Shown: in pieces, positions 11,545 to 24,374 of the stretch
How the letters are laid out: every line of letters starts with the position of its first letter
Numbering within the stretch: the stretch's first letter is position 1
NCBI RefSeq assembly: GCF_000149955.1
Contig: NC_030987.1
Span: 2,385,236-2,449,235 of the forward strand
Reading direction: 5' to 3'
DNA: 64,000 nucleotides
From: Fusarium oxysporum f. sp. lycopersici 4287
Taxonomy: Eukaryota; Ascomycota; Sordariomycetes; Hypocreales; Nectriaceae
Made by a program: the position numbers and the translations under genes
The notes under the pieces: generated by a model
The model's input: only the letters and a program-made list of their open reading frames with translations
Databases searched by the model: none
Told to the model about the DNA's origin: nothing

Positions 11545-12714
11545 CTATGGTCCACGACTGCGCATCGCCCGGGTTGATCGATATTGCAGTTTGGGAAGTT
11601 CCATTTCGACATCGATACCCTCGTCGGCTTCCATGATATTTGGATCCACAGCCATAGGTGCCATGGGATCTGCTGCGATAATAGGTTCGGCAGCTTCGAG
11701 CTTTGCAGGCTCCAACTTGTTCTCCTCCTTAGTGGGTGTCGGGCTGCTTTCCTTGAGGCCAACGGTCATGTCGCGGCGCATACTTATGGGCCGCCGTGTC
11801 CGGACTTTGCCCATCTCGCCTGTTTCCTTTGCTAATTCAGGCTCTTCGCGCTCTACGCGCTCCATTTCTGTCTTGGCCATCTCGAGAACCTCAGTCAGTC
11901 GTTTCTGTACCTTACTGATCTCGTCGTTGCAGTCGCCATCGCGAAGGAACTGATGAGCACCGTGCTCACACATACTCTGCACAAATTCGAGGCCTTTATC
12001 CAGCTTATCGTATACGTCTGGTGGTTGGTCGCCAGCACCGGGTCGGGATATCGACATAGGACCGAATCGCCTGCTGCTCATGTATCGTAGTGAAGGGAGA
12101 GCGTCGTCATTGCTTCCATCCTCTGATACGTCTTGCTCCGCAAGCTTCTTGATCTGGGCAACTCTTGCGGCCATCTTGGCTTTGCGCATCAGGTTTCGAC
12201 TTGACGAGACAAACCTCACAAGATCGTCAAAGAAGCTCTGAACATAGCTATCATAATAGACAATGATCATGCTCCGTGTTCGATAAGCGGCAGGGGCGTC
12301 TTCGTTAGACATCATAGATGGCGACTTGGGCTTCTTCCTGACCTGAGCTCGTGCTCTAGCTTGTGCGGCTTTGATAATCTCTTGTTGCTGACGAATGGAA
12401 CCAGGGCTTGGGGTATGCACCTTGGGTGTCTCGGGCTTGACTGGTGTCTGTGCTGTGTTGTCACCTGCACCATCTTCGAGGATGTCCTCGTTCGCTGGAA
12501 CCTCGGCGTGAACTACTGGAGGATCATCTTTAGGCTTGAGGGACTCGGTTGAGCCTTTGTTGCGAAGCGACTTTGTCTCCGCACTTTTGCCCTCTGCGGC
12601 AGCAACAGCGGCCAGCTCGGCCTGGCGTCGGTCGATCTGGCCGCTGAGGTCGTCAAGTCGCTGTAACCAGTCCGGGACGTTATTGACAAGATTCTTGAGC
12701 GCATCCATAGCCAT
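11545..12714 (-). CDS. Protein of unknown function, charged, with predicted coiled-coil segments
   Basis: Intronless 389-codon reading frame with coding-like composition. I do not recognise the family. Residues 1-45 (MAMDALKNLVNNVPDWLQRL, then DLSGQIDRRQAEL) look like an amphipathic helix. Residues about 60-130 are Pro/Thr/Lys-rich and disordered. The central part (around IIVYYDSYVQSFFDDLVRFV and RKAKMAARVAQIKKL) is the only hydrophobic, probably folded segment. A second helical stretch (VYDKLDKGLEFVQSMCEHGA, then KVQKRLTEVLEMAKTEMERV) suggests a coiled coil. The tail is acidic and ends in a basic RSTRAMRSRGP. No signal peptide or membrane helix is visible. The ATG at 12,714 has no in-frame competitor nearby. 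The length and lack of stops argue for a real gene; function is unknown. Confidence 0.8.
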   Translation of the reverse strand: MAMDALKNLVNNVPDWLQRLDDLSGQIDRRQAELAAVAAAEGKSAETKSLRNKGSTESLKPKDDPPVVHAEVPANEDILEDGAGDNTAQTPVKPETPKVHTPSPGSIRQQQEIIKAAQARARAQVRKKPKSPSMMSNEDAPAAYRTRSMIIVYYDSYVQSFFDDLVRFVSSSRNLMRKAKMAARVAQIKKLAEQDVSEDGSNDDALPSLRYMSSRRFGPMSISRPGAGDQPPDVYDKLDKGLEFVQSMCEHGAHQFLRDGDCNDEISKVQKRLTEVLEMAKTEMERVEREEPELAKETGEMGKVRTRRPISMRRDMTVGLKESSPTPTKEENKLEPAKLEAAEPIIAADPMAPMAVDPNIMEADEGIDVEMELPKLQYRSTRAMRSRGP

Positions 12715-14740
12715 GTCGCGGAAGTCTGTTTCTAGCGGTGGAGCCGTGTTGGCTAAAGGTATGGGGCCAGGTGATGTCCACCCGACTCCCTAGCTGTCGG
12801 ATTGAAGAATGGCAAAATGTGCTGGAGCTGGGGAGCTGCGTGTTTGCAGAATTACGGCGAATGAGGTAAGTTGGGGGATTTGGGTTGTATCGGGACCTGG
12901 TGGCAAATAAAGGTAGGGTGATCGGCAGCGTTTCGTGTCTCGGATGGATCAAAGTCCAGTTCGTTGGTATGAAATAGAATCAGTGAGAAATAATTGATCA
13001 AGCAAGCACCATAGCACCCGGGTGGGACAGAGGCATAGAAATTGGATCGGTTCTTGGGTGAGACTCGTATCAGTCCTCTTTTGTCTCGTGATGGTCGTAA
13101 TCGTCGTAGGCGTCGTTAGATGATACAAAGGTTCTCCCTAGACAAGAAAGGGTAAAAAGGTGTGCAATGCGTTAATGCGATTTGGTATGAATTGGGCGAA
13201 AGGTCAAAGAGCTTGAAGCCAAATGCCCAAAGTTGCAGGAGAATAGAGGATGTTGTAGGTGTTTAAGATTAAAGAGCCAAGGCTGGTTGGTTGAAACGAA
13301 ATGATTCGAGTTGGACTTGGTTTGGTTCAGGCCTGGTCTGACGCTTGATGGGTCCACTAAGATGGATCGAACCTGGCGCGATGTTTGAATGTTGGTTGTG
13401 AAGAGAATAGAACCAACAGCTGAGGCCTCGGAGAAGAGAGGAGGATGGAGGTAAAGCAAGGTTTGCAACTGTGAGAAGTCCACCGTGAGCGTTTCCTCAA
13501 TTGATCGCTTACGTCTCGTCTCGTGTCGTCTTGTCTCAACAAGGCAAGGGACTCGGCAGGTCGGAGGCTCAGGCCCTCTAGGGAATAAGTGACCGGGTGG
13601 GTAGTGGGAGTGCGGCGGGGAGAAATGGAAGCTAGAGAGCGCGGAAGACGGGAGGGAATTGAAGCGTTTTAGAGAGCCCAAGTAACGACTCCCAGGATGT
13701 ATGGACCCGATCCGAACAGCCCTGTCTAGGGTCTTAGTCTTATCCGATCTTGCACTTCCAGCGGCCTTCTAAGCTCTTCGGATTGGCTGAATGGTCTCTG
13801 GACGGGCGAGGGCAAGCCACAGTCCACTAATGACGGGGGAGTTTGAGCTTGGCTCAGGCCGGTTAAGGGCTGAAGCTGGCTGAGAGTTTGCTGCTTAGGG
13901 CGCGGGAGTTGGAACGATTTAAACCCCGAAGCGGTAGAGGCGAAGGGTCAGAATACAGAAGAGGAGCCAAGGAGCCGAGATTCAAGAAGAGATTGGCTGC
14001 AGTGGGAGAAGAGGAGGAGGTTGAATGGGATGGTGTAGAAGAGAGAAAGAAAGAAAGAAGACGAAGGGAGAGACAGGCAATTAGAGATGCAGAGTGATAA
14101 CCTAAGCCTGTACGTAGCCCAATAAACGAAAAAGAGAATAAGATGGAGAGAGGGTTGGTGTGAGAGGGAGGGGAGCAGAACAAGCATGAACATGGGTGGT
14201 ATGGGTATGGATGCCATGCGAGCGAAAAGGCGGGATGGGGATGGCGAGAGATTTTATTGCAGTACAGTAGCAGCAGAGAAATGCAGATGCAGATGCAATG
14301 CATATTGGAATTGCATGGTTCAAGGTCATGGTCAAGGTAAAGCAAGGTCGCTGCAGAGAGTGGAAGAGCGAGGAGAAGGGTAAACAGAGCGAACGAGCCT
14401 ACAAGACGGTGTGTTTCTCTAGGGGGTCAGGGGCGTGTAGAATGTCCTCTACACCACCAACAGGTGTGTACTTCAGAGGAACTCTCTGGCACACTGCATA
14501 TTACATACAAAATGTATGTACTACATACCACTCGTACTACACCCTTGAGCACTAAATAGCAAAGAAGACCAACGGCTCAATGAGAGGGGAATTTTGGCAA
14601 AGATGAGATGGGAAAAGAAAGATTCTTCCATTACAGGGATTGTCGGAGGATGGACAACGGCGGCTGGGCGGCAGGAATCACGGCCGCGGCGGCACGATGC
14701 AGGCCTGGCTATTTGCAATGCCTTGGCTGAGGTCGGCTTT
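12715..14740 (-). promoter_or_regulatory. Long pyrimidine-rich (minus-strand) upstream region of the unknown gene
   Basis: Read on the minus strand, about 13,420-14,400 is strongly C/T-rich (its plus strand shows runs of GAAAGAAAGAAAG and GAAGAGGAGGAGG type). CT-rich tracts are common in long leaders and core promoters of filamentous fungi, so this is best read as the promoter and leader of the gene ending at 12,714. The 169-codon ORF at 13,172-13,681 and the 160-codon ORF at 13,863-14,345 are Ser/Leu/Pro-rich as this composition predicts, and I do not call them genes. Leader length cannot be set without transcript data. Confidence 0.4.
14502..14520. repeat. Perfect 19-nt inverted repeat (7-nt arms)
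   Basis: TACATAC and GTATGTA flank a five-base AAAAT centre, followed at once by another CTACATAC copy. It could be a small hairpin or a dimeric protein-binding site upstream of the minus-strand gene. The size is within what chance gives in 64 kb. Confidence 0.35.
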
Positions 14741-17700
14741 GAGGAGCAAGAAGGCCTCTGACCTTGAATCAGGGCGTCAAAAAAAAGTAGCCAGTTAATT
14801 GACGCTCTAAGTTTATACTAAGTTTACCTAGCTATTTTGTCGGTGAGGATGGATCAAGATGGAGCTCCATCTTGTCTCCCCACAGTGGAGAAGAGGTTAG
14901 GGAGAACATGCAAGTAATCATGAGGTGTCATTGTTGATACACTGACAACTGTACCCGTGATGTTTTGAGATACTCATGTTGCCATGCATTGAAGACGGCC
15001 GACTCGCTGAACTCTAAAAGAGACCATCACGAAAACAATCAACCTGAGTACTGAACAAGGACCCTTGCGAGGTGATCGGACTCGATGAGATATATGCCAC
15101 GGGGGTCAACTTGGGGGGAGTGTGAGATGTGCGGGATGCCACGCAATGAAATGCATTGAGGAGAGAAATGTGACTGACGTTTTAAGGGTCGGGATTAGTT
15201 CAATCGAGCTAAGCTAATTGTGCGTCTAGTTGCTTGTGGCTTGGTGTTGATTTTTGACACAAAACTGTCAATGGGGCTCGCTTTGTGCTTTGACGTTTAT
15301 GAAGAGGTCACCATAAATGAGACAGAGTTTCTCGAACCCAATGGTCTCTCCAATGATCAGCCATGCTGCAGGTAACTCAGATATCATCAATCAACTTCTC
15401 TCTTGCTGATACTCTATTGGAAGAATGCGTACTCGTAAACGGGGAATGCTTCCAGCGGGGATCATGTGGAGCTGTTGAGTTGAACCACGGCCCATGATGC
15501 CCTCTCTGGCACAGACAGGCTCATGCATGACAAGTCAAGTCGCAAGGATTCAAATCATATACTGTTGCAGCTATTATCATTGAATAAACACAAACCAACA
15601 GGAGTTTCCTCTTTCAATAGCCACAGCGGATTCTCCTGTTCACACAAGAAGTGTTCATGCATGATATGACATGACAACTTATCATGTTGCACGAATCCTT
15701 CAGAAACAGAAGTAGAAACAAATAAACGCACCGCTCTTCCGTCGATCGCATCTCGCCCTGTCCAACCTTCGGCCCGTTACTCATGGCTCTTCTATCACAA
15801 TATCCGCAAGACATTCCCTCGTGCCGAACCTTCGGTGACGGAAAGGAGAAAAACACACCGAGGTTGTTGAACATCGCCCTCGAAGCCTAAATCGGGAGAT
15901 TCTTGCGCTTGTAAGACATTGCAATGGATCTACGTGAATGCCGTGTTTGTTTGCATACCAAACCTTCCGAAGCCAGTTTCGCTTACTTCTCATTCTCATT
16001 CTCATTCTCATTCTCATGATATGATGGTTTTCTCGATTCGATCTGGAACTTATCGGCCAACGCGTATGTATGTAGTCTGATTCAAGTTCAGAATTTCTGC
16101 TTTTTGTACAACCAAACGTTCGGCCATTGAACCCTTGACGAACTTAGACCCCTGCACCCCACCTTTACATTATTTCCCTTCTTTGATTGATTGCTTGGAA
16201 ACTTCAGGTTGGACAAGATTGTTGGCGCTTGATGGTTAGAGAGGGTTTCCCAGGCACAGTATGATATGTAATCATGACAGACCACTTTCAAAGCTTGTAG
16301 TGATGATAGGCAAGTCCTCTGCTGTTGTCAATGACACTTTGTATCACCCCAATCTACCTTAAGATTTCCTGTAGGTACATCCATCCATGGGTGCTGTTGT
16401 GATTTTGCAAGATGCGATTATCAATACAGTTATCTCATTTTAAAAATTATAGAGGCAAATTCGACGTTTCCTCCGTTTCAAACCCATGGTAAACAGGGAC
16501 TCATTAACGATGCATTATAGACTACCGCTTCTTTAGTTTCTTCTAGACGACGGAAAAAATTCTTTATCTGGTTTCTCATCAGAAACCCTTGTCATACCCT
16601 CCCATGCACGATCTTCCTCTGAAACGACCTACCTACAGAGGAAGGTCGAGAAACTCAACACCGCACTTCCCGTCGTTTGTGCGATCAGAGCAGAAACTGA
16701 ATATCGCATGGCTACCGGTTCGCTGCAATTCCTGTAATAGGTAATGCCACAGCAGGCGGAAACTATCAGCCTTTTTCCTCACGAACTTGTCATTGTGCTG
16801 CATGACGATACCTGTTGTTAGTGACACTGTATCCGTACTTGATGATCGTCTTCGAGAAGACAGGGTTTATCAATCTCCGTCTTTGAAAGCCCACATGTCC
16901 TCTTGAATTGTCTCAAGGGTGAATGGTCCGACGGACATTAGTATGTTCTCAGGAAATTCTAATTGCTCTTCGCCAGACCTCAACTCAGTGACTTCCTCGA
17001 GAGGAGCGTGTTGGTTCTTATTTCCCTGGTTAAAATCGAGTGTAACCCCAAACAGCTGATAGTCAACCTGTTCTTCAACCTCCAAAGAGGCTAGGCCATC
17101 GCCGCGTGTTCATGTCCAACGGCTAAAGGACAACTCAACACGCAGCCAAGCCAAGGGGATCATCTCGCATAACAGTGCATATCAACGTCGCATCAACAGC
17201 TCGTGGCATGACAATAAATAAAACACACTATGATCGACTGTTGATTGTTCCCTATAGTAGTTTTGCAGCCGATGGTTCACTAACGTTGTCTAATGAGAGA
17301 AAGGCCAAGCTGTCACGGCAGTTCAAACCATTCTTGTCATTGTCCGGTTCGTAGCTTTTTTCCTTTTCGGCTCTTTTTCTCTTTTCTTTGATCGGCTTCG
17401 CTTGGCTTCGCTTCCGCGATGCTAGTCCAACGGCCAACTAATAAGCTCAAGTTTGCGCCCGGCCATGAGAGATATCCATAGTAGTTTTTATACGCCTCCC
17501 GTCTCGATACGTTTTTCAATTCGAGACGTTTGTTCTGCTCGGCACTTCTGAAGCGAGGACAAGCAGCGCGTGCAGTATCCCCAGTCATGCTATTTCCTGA
17601 TCAATGGAGTCTTGACCAGAGCGATCAGCAAGGTTCTACGGGTTGCAGGCGTCAACAATTCATCACCTGACTAGACTTGACGCTGTTGGTCAAGGTTCAT

Positions 17701-20700
17701 ATCCTTGAACAAAGCAATTTGCCCTGTTTTCTCTTCAGAAGAGCAGGGCTTTCAGCCAACAAGTGCCGTGCCGACATGGATTCAAAATGTCTCATCATGG
17801 TCGTCATTAAAGAACCCCAGTTTCTTAAGAACGTTGGTTGCTGATCCACAAGGATGAAAAGGTCTAGAACTTGACTAGACGCTCGGCTCAAGACGAATAC
17901 AAACGGAATTTCTGATGTGTTCGATTGATATCTCGGCGGTGTGGACGTTAATAAATCGCCCGTCTCTTGCATTTCCGAGGTTGCACTCAGAAGCATGAAG
18001 GATCATCAACAGCCCCAATCCGTCAACTCGCAGCGGAGAGTGTCATTCCAGTCATAGCTCTGAGGGTTGAATCTCCATAACTTAGACGCAACTACTCATA
18101 GCAAAAGGTTTAGCCTGTCAAAGATCAGCGAATAGTGCCCGTTGGTGTTGTGCTTTGACTTTGACTTGTCTGGTCTCTGAAAGGCCGGCTCGCTCCGCTT
18201 TGACGATGCACGAAAAACGGCCAAAACGGTCGAAGGGTGGGCTTGAGACGGTGGAAGCCCTGTGCTTATGACGATATGATTACAGGGTTATTGTCTGACA
18301 GTTTGAAAAGGGAGAACGAGAGAATATGCATTGAGACGGTTACTGAGACACTGACAGGCAATCAAAGACATGCATAGCAGATCCAAGGCACTCATGAGAC
18401 CTAGCTAAGCTGTTTTCGTTATGCCGTAAAGTGCTGCAGGGGGTTTTAAACTGGACGAGACACCTGATGCTGTCTGTATGAAGCACCGTAAATCGCCAGA
18501 GGCAATCCATGCACACCGATGACTTGAACAAGAAACCTTTGCCTTCTCTTCTTCTCTTTATTTCCGACTAGCCTGCCTTCTCGGAACAGGTCCGATTGAT
18601 CCTAGCAGTCATCAAAGTATGTTGGTTGTTAGTTATCATCTGTTGGTCCTAAATTTCTTGATGACAGCCAAGGAACTCATCATCATTGCTACGTGCCAAG
18701 CTATGCGATCAGGCACAGTATTCTGTAGGAACTCTGGTGTCATGCTGACAATATACAGCCGTCGCTCTTTGACTCATGCCACTCGCCAACTACCGGCGAG
18801 TTAGCCAAGCTAAATTCGTTTGCTTTCTTCGTCGCATCGTTGGATTGTTTGCTTGTGGAGAGCTGTCTCTTTCTACCTGCCAGTTTGCTAGTTCTCGGCT
18901 GAAAAGGACCCCTTGCATCGGTTCTTTGGCAGGATAGCAGTTAACGTGTCGCACGATGGAATGTTGAGATGCATGTCGGCCGTTTACCTTGTTCAAGAAA
19001 AGCAGATGAGACTGAGAAACAAGTTCAACCTCAAATAAACAATTGAGTTCAACCAACAGGTCTTCATGGAGATCCATGACCCCTCATGAAGTGGAGTCTA
19101 TAGTTTATTAGTCGTGTAGATCATGGCCATCTAGAATGGTCTATCAATGACAACTGTTGGGCTTAAGACAATTCATGGAGCTACTCACTAGTCACGATAC
19201 GTACAGAACAAGGCAAAAGCTTCCGGATTGATACAACATTACCGGCCGGGCATGGACTGTGCCTCATGGCGCTTATCACCTTGTGATGCTGGCCTCAGGT
19301 GCGCTAACAATCAAGAAAGTCTACGTAACTATCAACAAACATGCAATGGCATACTCATCTCTCTAATGAGCTTGAGCTTCTTGATTCCAGTAATTAAGCT
19401 CAATTGAGCAATGCATGCGGTACAACGCGATGTCTCAAGCCGCATATATCTCCCATGCTTTAATTATCTTACAAGATGACAATACTCACCTAATTCATTC
19501 CACAAAGACCTTGAGCAATCCGGCTTATCAATAGAAAGAGGTCAACAACTTATCTTAGACAGGGTTAAGGTCGTACAGCAGCAGATCATCATCACATGAA
19601 CACTATTTGGAGCTTTGGAACAGATGGTAACAAAAGCACAAGTTAAGAAACGTGAGCCTCGAAGTTATTTATATACAACTACCAGGGACTTTTCCATGTG
19701 CAGCTAGGTGGAATACTGTCCTCGAAACTACAATGTGCAGCGATGAATACCCGAGTGAGTTGATCTAGCATACTGTGAGGTTGCAAACTTCAATGGCTAT
19801 ATGCCGAGTTCTCATAAGCACCCCTGAGATGCTATACACTATACGTGATTGACCGAGCTGAAACAGATATACATACTGGTCATGTGGTCGAAGGCTCTCA
19901 ACGAAGTTACTGGGATGAATTCGAGAGTTCCAGATAACCAGGTCCCAGAGTTCCTGTTCAAAGTTTCGTCAATACACACGGTTTACACAAGCAGTGCATA
20001 AGCACACCATGAGGCAGTCTTCGCCGCCACAAAAGCGGCTACTCTTAGAATATCCAGAATAAGACGAGAAGAACGTTCTAATAAGGCTTGTATCTATAAC
20101 TATCACGGAGATATAAATTAAGGTAGTCTAACGATGATATCATAAGCGAAGAAGCAAAGTTTGTTTTCAGCCTCACAATCTAAAGTTAGTCTGCCAAGAT
20201 CTTGGTCCAGGGTTCACGATAGCTTCAATGATGGCTGTGCCGTACATACTCGGGACTGATGACAGCAAAGGTTACCGCCTCATAGCCCTACGAAATTCTC
20301 TGCAAAGTCATTCCCACTAGAAACTCTGAATGCAGTGACAGATGACTCTTTCCTGGTCAAGGTTATCGTGAGCGGCGTATGGGTTTCGGTGCATTAGCAG
20401 GGTAAGGCACCAGGGCGGCCGCTCGATGTATGTTGAGGCTCGGGCTATAGAGTATTCGGCAGATGTTAGTGGGGGGCCGTGGTTACGATATCAATCACTC
20501 AGCACACTAATTGAAACAGCCTACTATTAAATTGAATAATAAGTCAATACACTTGCAGCCCATATGAGTTTGATGATGTGTTGAAGAGGCACATACAATC
20601 TTTCCTTGCCGTATGAAAGTGCCGACATACAATCTTACAACGCACTGCTACTCAACACCATCTGATTCTGAGGACTCAAATGTCAGCACTATAGTGATCA

Positions 20701-23700
20701 CAGGCACACAGAACACCTCGGTAGTTAAGTTCAAGCTCTATTTTGAGCCTCGCTCTTCGACCCCAGTTTGTTCCGTATCGAGCTTTCGACAGCTTTACTT
20801 CTAAGGGTTTCCTCGGGTTGTCATGCCTTACAGGAAAGTTCGCCGAACCATCGGCCATCATCAGATGCTAAACCATTACAGGAAAAATGTCATCCTCCCC
20901 GGATCGGTCCCGCGTGTTACCCGCCCATTAGTGTGGGCGTGGCCTAACTTGAGGGGGTGAAACCCGCCGCTTATACACACATAGTGATTGCAAACTCACC
21001 GGCCACACAAACTCGTTGACTTGTTAGGCCAACAGGTTGAATCTTGCCTGTTATCATGTCATGTCATGCCTCGGCTTGACAGATGGAGATTTACGTGCAT
21101 GTCTGCTAACATCACTTATAACAGACCTTTCACGGGGCTACCATGCTTGAAGATTATTTAACGTTTCGCACGTGTCTTTGCGCACCATAATACGATATAG
21201 GGACTCGCCTAACCCTCACTCTAGCCTTACGCAGTTCAAGTCGTGTAAGCGCCCAACCAAGTGCGGGCCGCCTCCTCCAAAGCTTGGCTTGCATCTGTAA
21301 CCCTTGCCCTGCTGTGCATATTCGGAGGTTACACTCAAGCAAAACTCCTTCGCCAACGGAGGCGGACCGACTCTACGAAACTTGTTCGAAACTAGAAATC
21401 GCCGTGAGCAAGATGTGCAGTTCAAGGATCGGGGGAGTCTCTATTTGTGGTTGTGAGTTGTATTGACAGAGTATCAATTGGACACACTCTTACTAGCTAA
21501 AATAATACCCCGTAGCTCCCCCAGCCTCTCCCGCAATTTGACGGAGTACTTCTGTTGTGATGAACAGGGGTTGAAACACGCATTTTTACAGATGCGGAAC
21601 TTGATGCGGAACTGCAGTCAGAGAGTTGCAATTGAGAGCTGCAGTCTCGCCAAGTTGCATGCTTGAACCGCCAATGCTGCTCTGACTGCTAGATACTGAT
21701 GCATGAGAAAGTATATGAAGTCCGTTCCACATACAGAACAAAATCCGCTGTATCTATTCTCAGCAAGACAGAGCGGAAGTGAAATCGTAGCAACTGAGAC
21801 ATGCTTCCGCGAGCGCCTATAGACGAGTCAACGACCAGTGAGAAAGCTCATCAGAAATTTATGATAGATTGCTTTATGCATCTTTCTAGAACAGTCACTC
21901 CCGTCCCCAACCTCTTTCATTACAGCCCTCAATCGCAAGAACACCCATTGCTTGATGCTTGAGAAAAATCAAGATCAGACATGCTGACTTACCTTGGCCA
22001 TGCATCTGCCTTGCATGTTCGACTGATATGTATGAACGGCTGCATGAGCACTTCCCTTCACCGCATCGTTCGTGTAAACTCCATTTCGGATAGAGAGTGA
22101 AAGGTGATGCGTAATATCTCGTTCCGCATAGCCGTGGGTAGCAGTCCGGTCCTTGACGGGCATTACGGCGGCGACTACCCGTAAATTACTAGATAAACTC
22201 GGTTGATCGGATCGCAGATCTTTGATCTTACGGGTCTCGTGTTGTCTTCCTGCTGGCGGAGTAATTCCCATCAAGTATTCTGACACAGGTTTGTAGCGGC
22301 GATCACTTACGGTGCATATGTTACTCGTTGAACTAGGCACCAGTTTTGAAGCCCTTGGCGTATAATCCTTCATAATAGGAAATCCGTGTCTGGGCACAGA
22401 TTTGGGTGCATTCTTCGCAGAATTGCTGACGTGGTCGTGCGATGTTGATGTAACGGAAATTGCTGGGCAGTATGCAATTGACGTTATAATATTATGACAC
22501 GATAATGACTGGACTTATGCTTTGACCTCAGGATGTCTCGCACGGATTACAGGGCTGTGTGATACGAATTAGGGTCCTGGTTCAGGAAAACTACAGTCGA
22601 GATTGAGAAAACGCGATGGATGTCAATGAGGCAATGTTTGCGAACACATCTACGTACAAGTCACCGGGCGAATAAGGCTAGCAACTCATTTACTACTGCC
22701 AGTGTCTCACATTCATAGTCCCAACCTTGAGATTGCTGGATTAGCCTCGATGCAAAGTAGATATATCACGGGTCTGCATCATGATCGCACCATCCGGTCC
22801 ATTGTGGCTAAGTTTCAACGTAACTATAATATATATATATACACAAATTACAATTAAACATTTGGAAGTTAGAATGGTGTTGTCTCCACGGCTTTTGTTT
22901 GGTTCTGAAACCCTCTGGTCAATGAACATAAGGAGATGGTGAGTTCAACATCTACGACTCCTGGTAAGGTTTTGAGAATAACAGACTGAATCAAGTCTAT
23001 ACCAAAAGCTTGGTTCATGTTCCTAAAGGTTCCAGAACTGTATTGTCGAGTGTAAACGCGGGCGTCAGTAGTAGTTAGCTTACACACTCGCTGTTCGCCT
23101 TGGTGAGGCGTAGGCAAGGAACATGAACAATCAAAGGTTGTGGGTGAACCTTTACATGTTGCAATTTCTTATATTTTGTCCTATCTTTGAGTTGTTCCAA
23201 TGGTAGGATGTGAATTTTCCCAAATTCAGACAAGGCGAAGAGGAGGAACTGAATAGGGCTTGGGATGCTGCCGTCACATCATTAGCAGTTATTCTTTAAT
23301 ATAACAGACGCAAACTATAATGAATTACTCATTCTTCGTGTTTTTTTTTACGTCTGCTACATAGTGTAGGTATTTAACAACAGCAAGATCCCCTATCCAA
23401 TCTCACGAACAGGCCCAATAGCAACCTCATCGCGCCGCATGATACGATACATGCAAGGACTGTTTGAGTTATTTCGCACAGTAGTCTTCATGAATCTGCT
23501 GGATATTGGATGCTTCTGCTCCCCGGCGAGCTTTTGGTGTCATAATAGCAGTAAAGCAGCCGAGTGTCTTGCTTATATCGACCAATTTGTAAGTCGCCGT
23601 CCACGCCCCAAGAAATCGTGTCTACGGGGGTGGACAAGTGTATCATACAAGCCCATACTTACCATGGACTGTCTGTCGTATTTCCTTGCACTTACGACGT

Positions 23701-24374
23701 TTGTAAATTTGGCATTACATGTATGAACAGTCCACGGCCATCGAATACTGGCCGTAACATCGTACGGAATGGCATTGTAGCTTTTGCAAGCGAGCAATGT
23801 CTCCGGCATCCTCTGACTGTACATCTCTTGCCCTAAGGCTTCATTTAGCAGCTTGGTCGGGACAGATTCATCGTGATCTGGTAGCCATACATCAGAAAGT
23901 TCAAGATCAGAAACTAGAGAGTCTAGATACATGTAGCATAGTCCCAATGAAAACAGTCCTCCTTCAGTCTTCCTTCCAAAGGAATTTATATTGGGCCTCA
24001 TTTTTTGGTTTTTTACTTGAGTCCTTCGTTCAGATCACCAGTCAGCACACCCAAGTACACAAATACTCATGACTGAAAACAAGATACATCCGTGAGTTCA
24101 TCTAGACAATAGTGTTGAGTGCTCTGTTTCGCGCCAGCTTATTCAACATGTCGAATGTTCGACAGAAGCACGTTGTTAGAAGGGATCTCCTGGGAACAGC
24201 TCAACATGTGTCTTAGCCAGTCAAGGGGGGGCAAGAAAACTTAGGACCTATTTTCTAAGTAATGAAAAGACTTAGGCAAGTTTATTCTATCTTAGCAGGC
24301 CTTTAGACCAGTTTATTTTAGCACCTTGATTTAACATCAGGATTTTTCTTACTCCCTGGTGCCAGTGTACTATT
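14741..24374. other. Gene-free stretch of 9.6 kb
   Basis: No ORF here exceeds about 143 codons, none shows a known motif, and stops are frequent in all frames. Base composition stays moderate, without the AT-rich blocks expected of heavily RIP-mutated repeats, and no terminal repeats or transposase-like frames were found. Small sequence features are a CATTCT microsatellite near 15,986-16,018, an AT run near 22,828-22,843 and a T9 run near 23,341. Longest frames: 21,975-22,397 and 23,573-24,001 (minus), both unrecognised. Confidence 0.5.
15986..16018. repeat. Hexanucleotide microsatellite (CATTCT)n
   Basis: About five tandem copies of a CATTCT unit. Read on the minus strand it would encode an alternating Met-Arg run (MRMRMRMRMR), which is a repeat artefact rather than a protein. 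Confidence 0.8.

Noticed and set aside
13340..13400. tRNA-like B-box on the minus strand (sequence GGATCGAACC on plus).
   Set aside because: The flanking bases do not form a T stem, and no A-box or acceptor stem is found at the right distance.
13172..14345. Two minus-strand ORFs of 169 and 160 codons upstream of the unknown gene.
   Set aside because: Composition is Ser/Leu/Pro/His, as expected from translating a CT-rich leader; no domains and no splice continuity.
16633..18060. Possible decayed gene on the minus strand: two in-frame ORFs (16,633-16,827 and 16,870-17,085) separated only by TGA-TAA, with protein-like sequence upstream in the same frame.
   Set aside because: Over the full 1.4 kb the frame has about 16 stops in 476 codons, only slightly below the chance rate, no family motif appears, and no phase-compatible intron removes the stops. 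Not distinguishable from random.
21975..22397. 140-codon minus-strand ORF in the gene-free region.
   Set aside because: No recognisable motif, no neighbouring exon, and length within what chance gives in an 11-kb interval.
22828..22843. Short AT dinucleotide run.
   Set aside because: Only about eight units; ordinary microsatellite in non-coding DNA.
23573..24001. 142-codon minus-strand ORF near the flavoprotein gene.
   Set aside because: No motif, overlaps other open frames on the plus strand, and no supporting splice structure.
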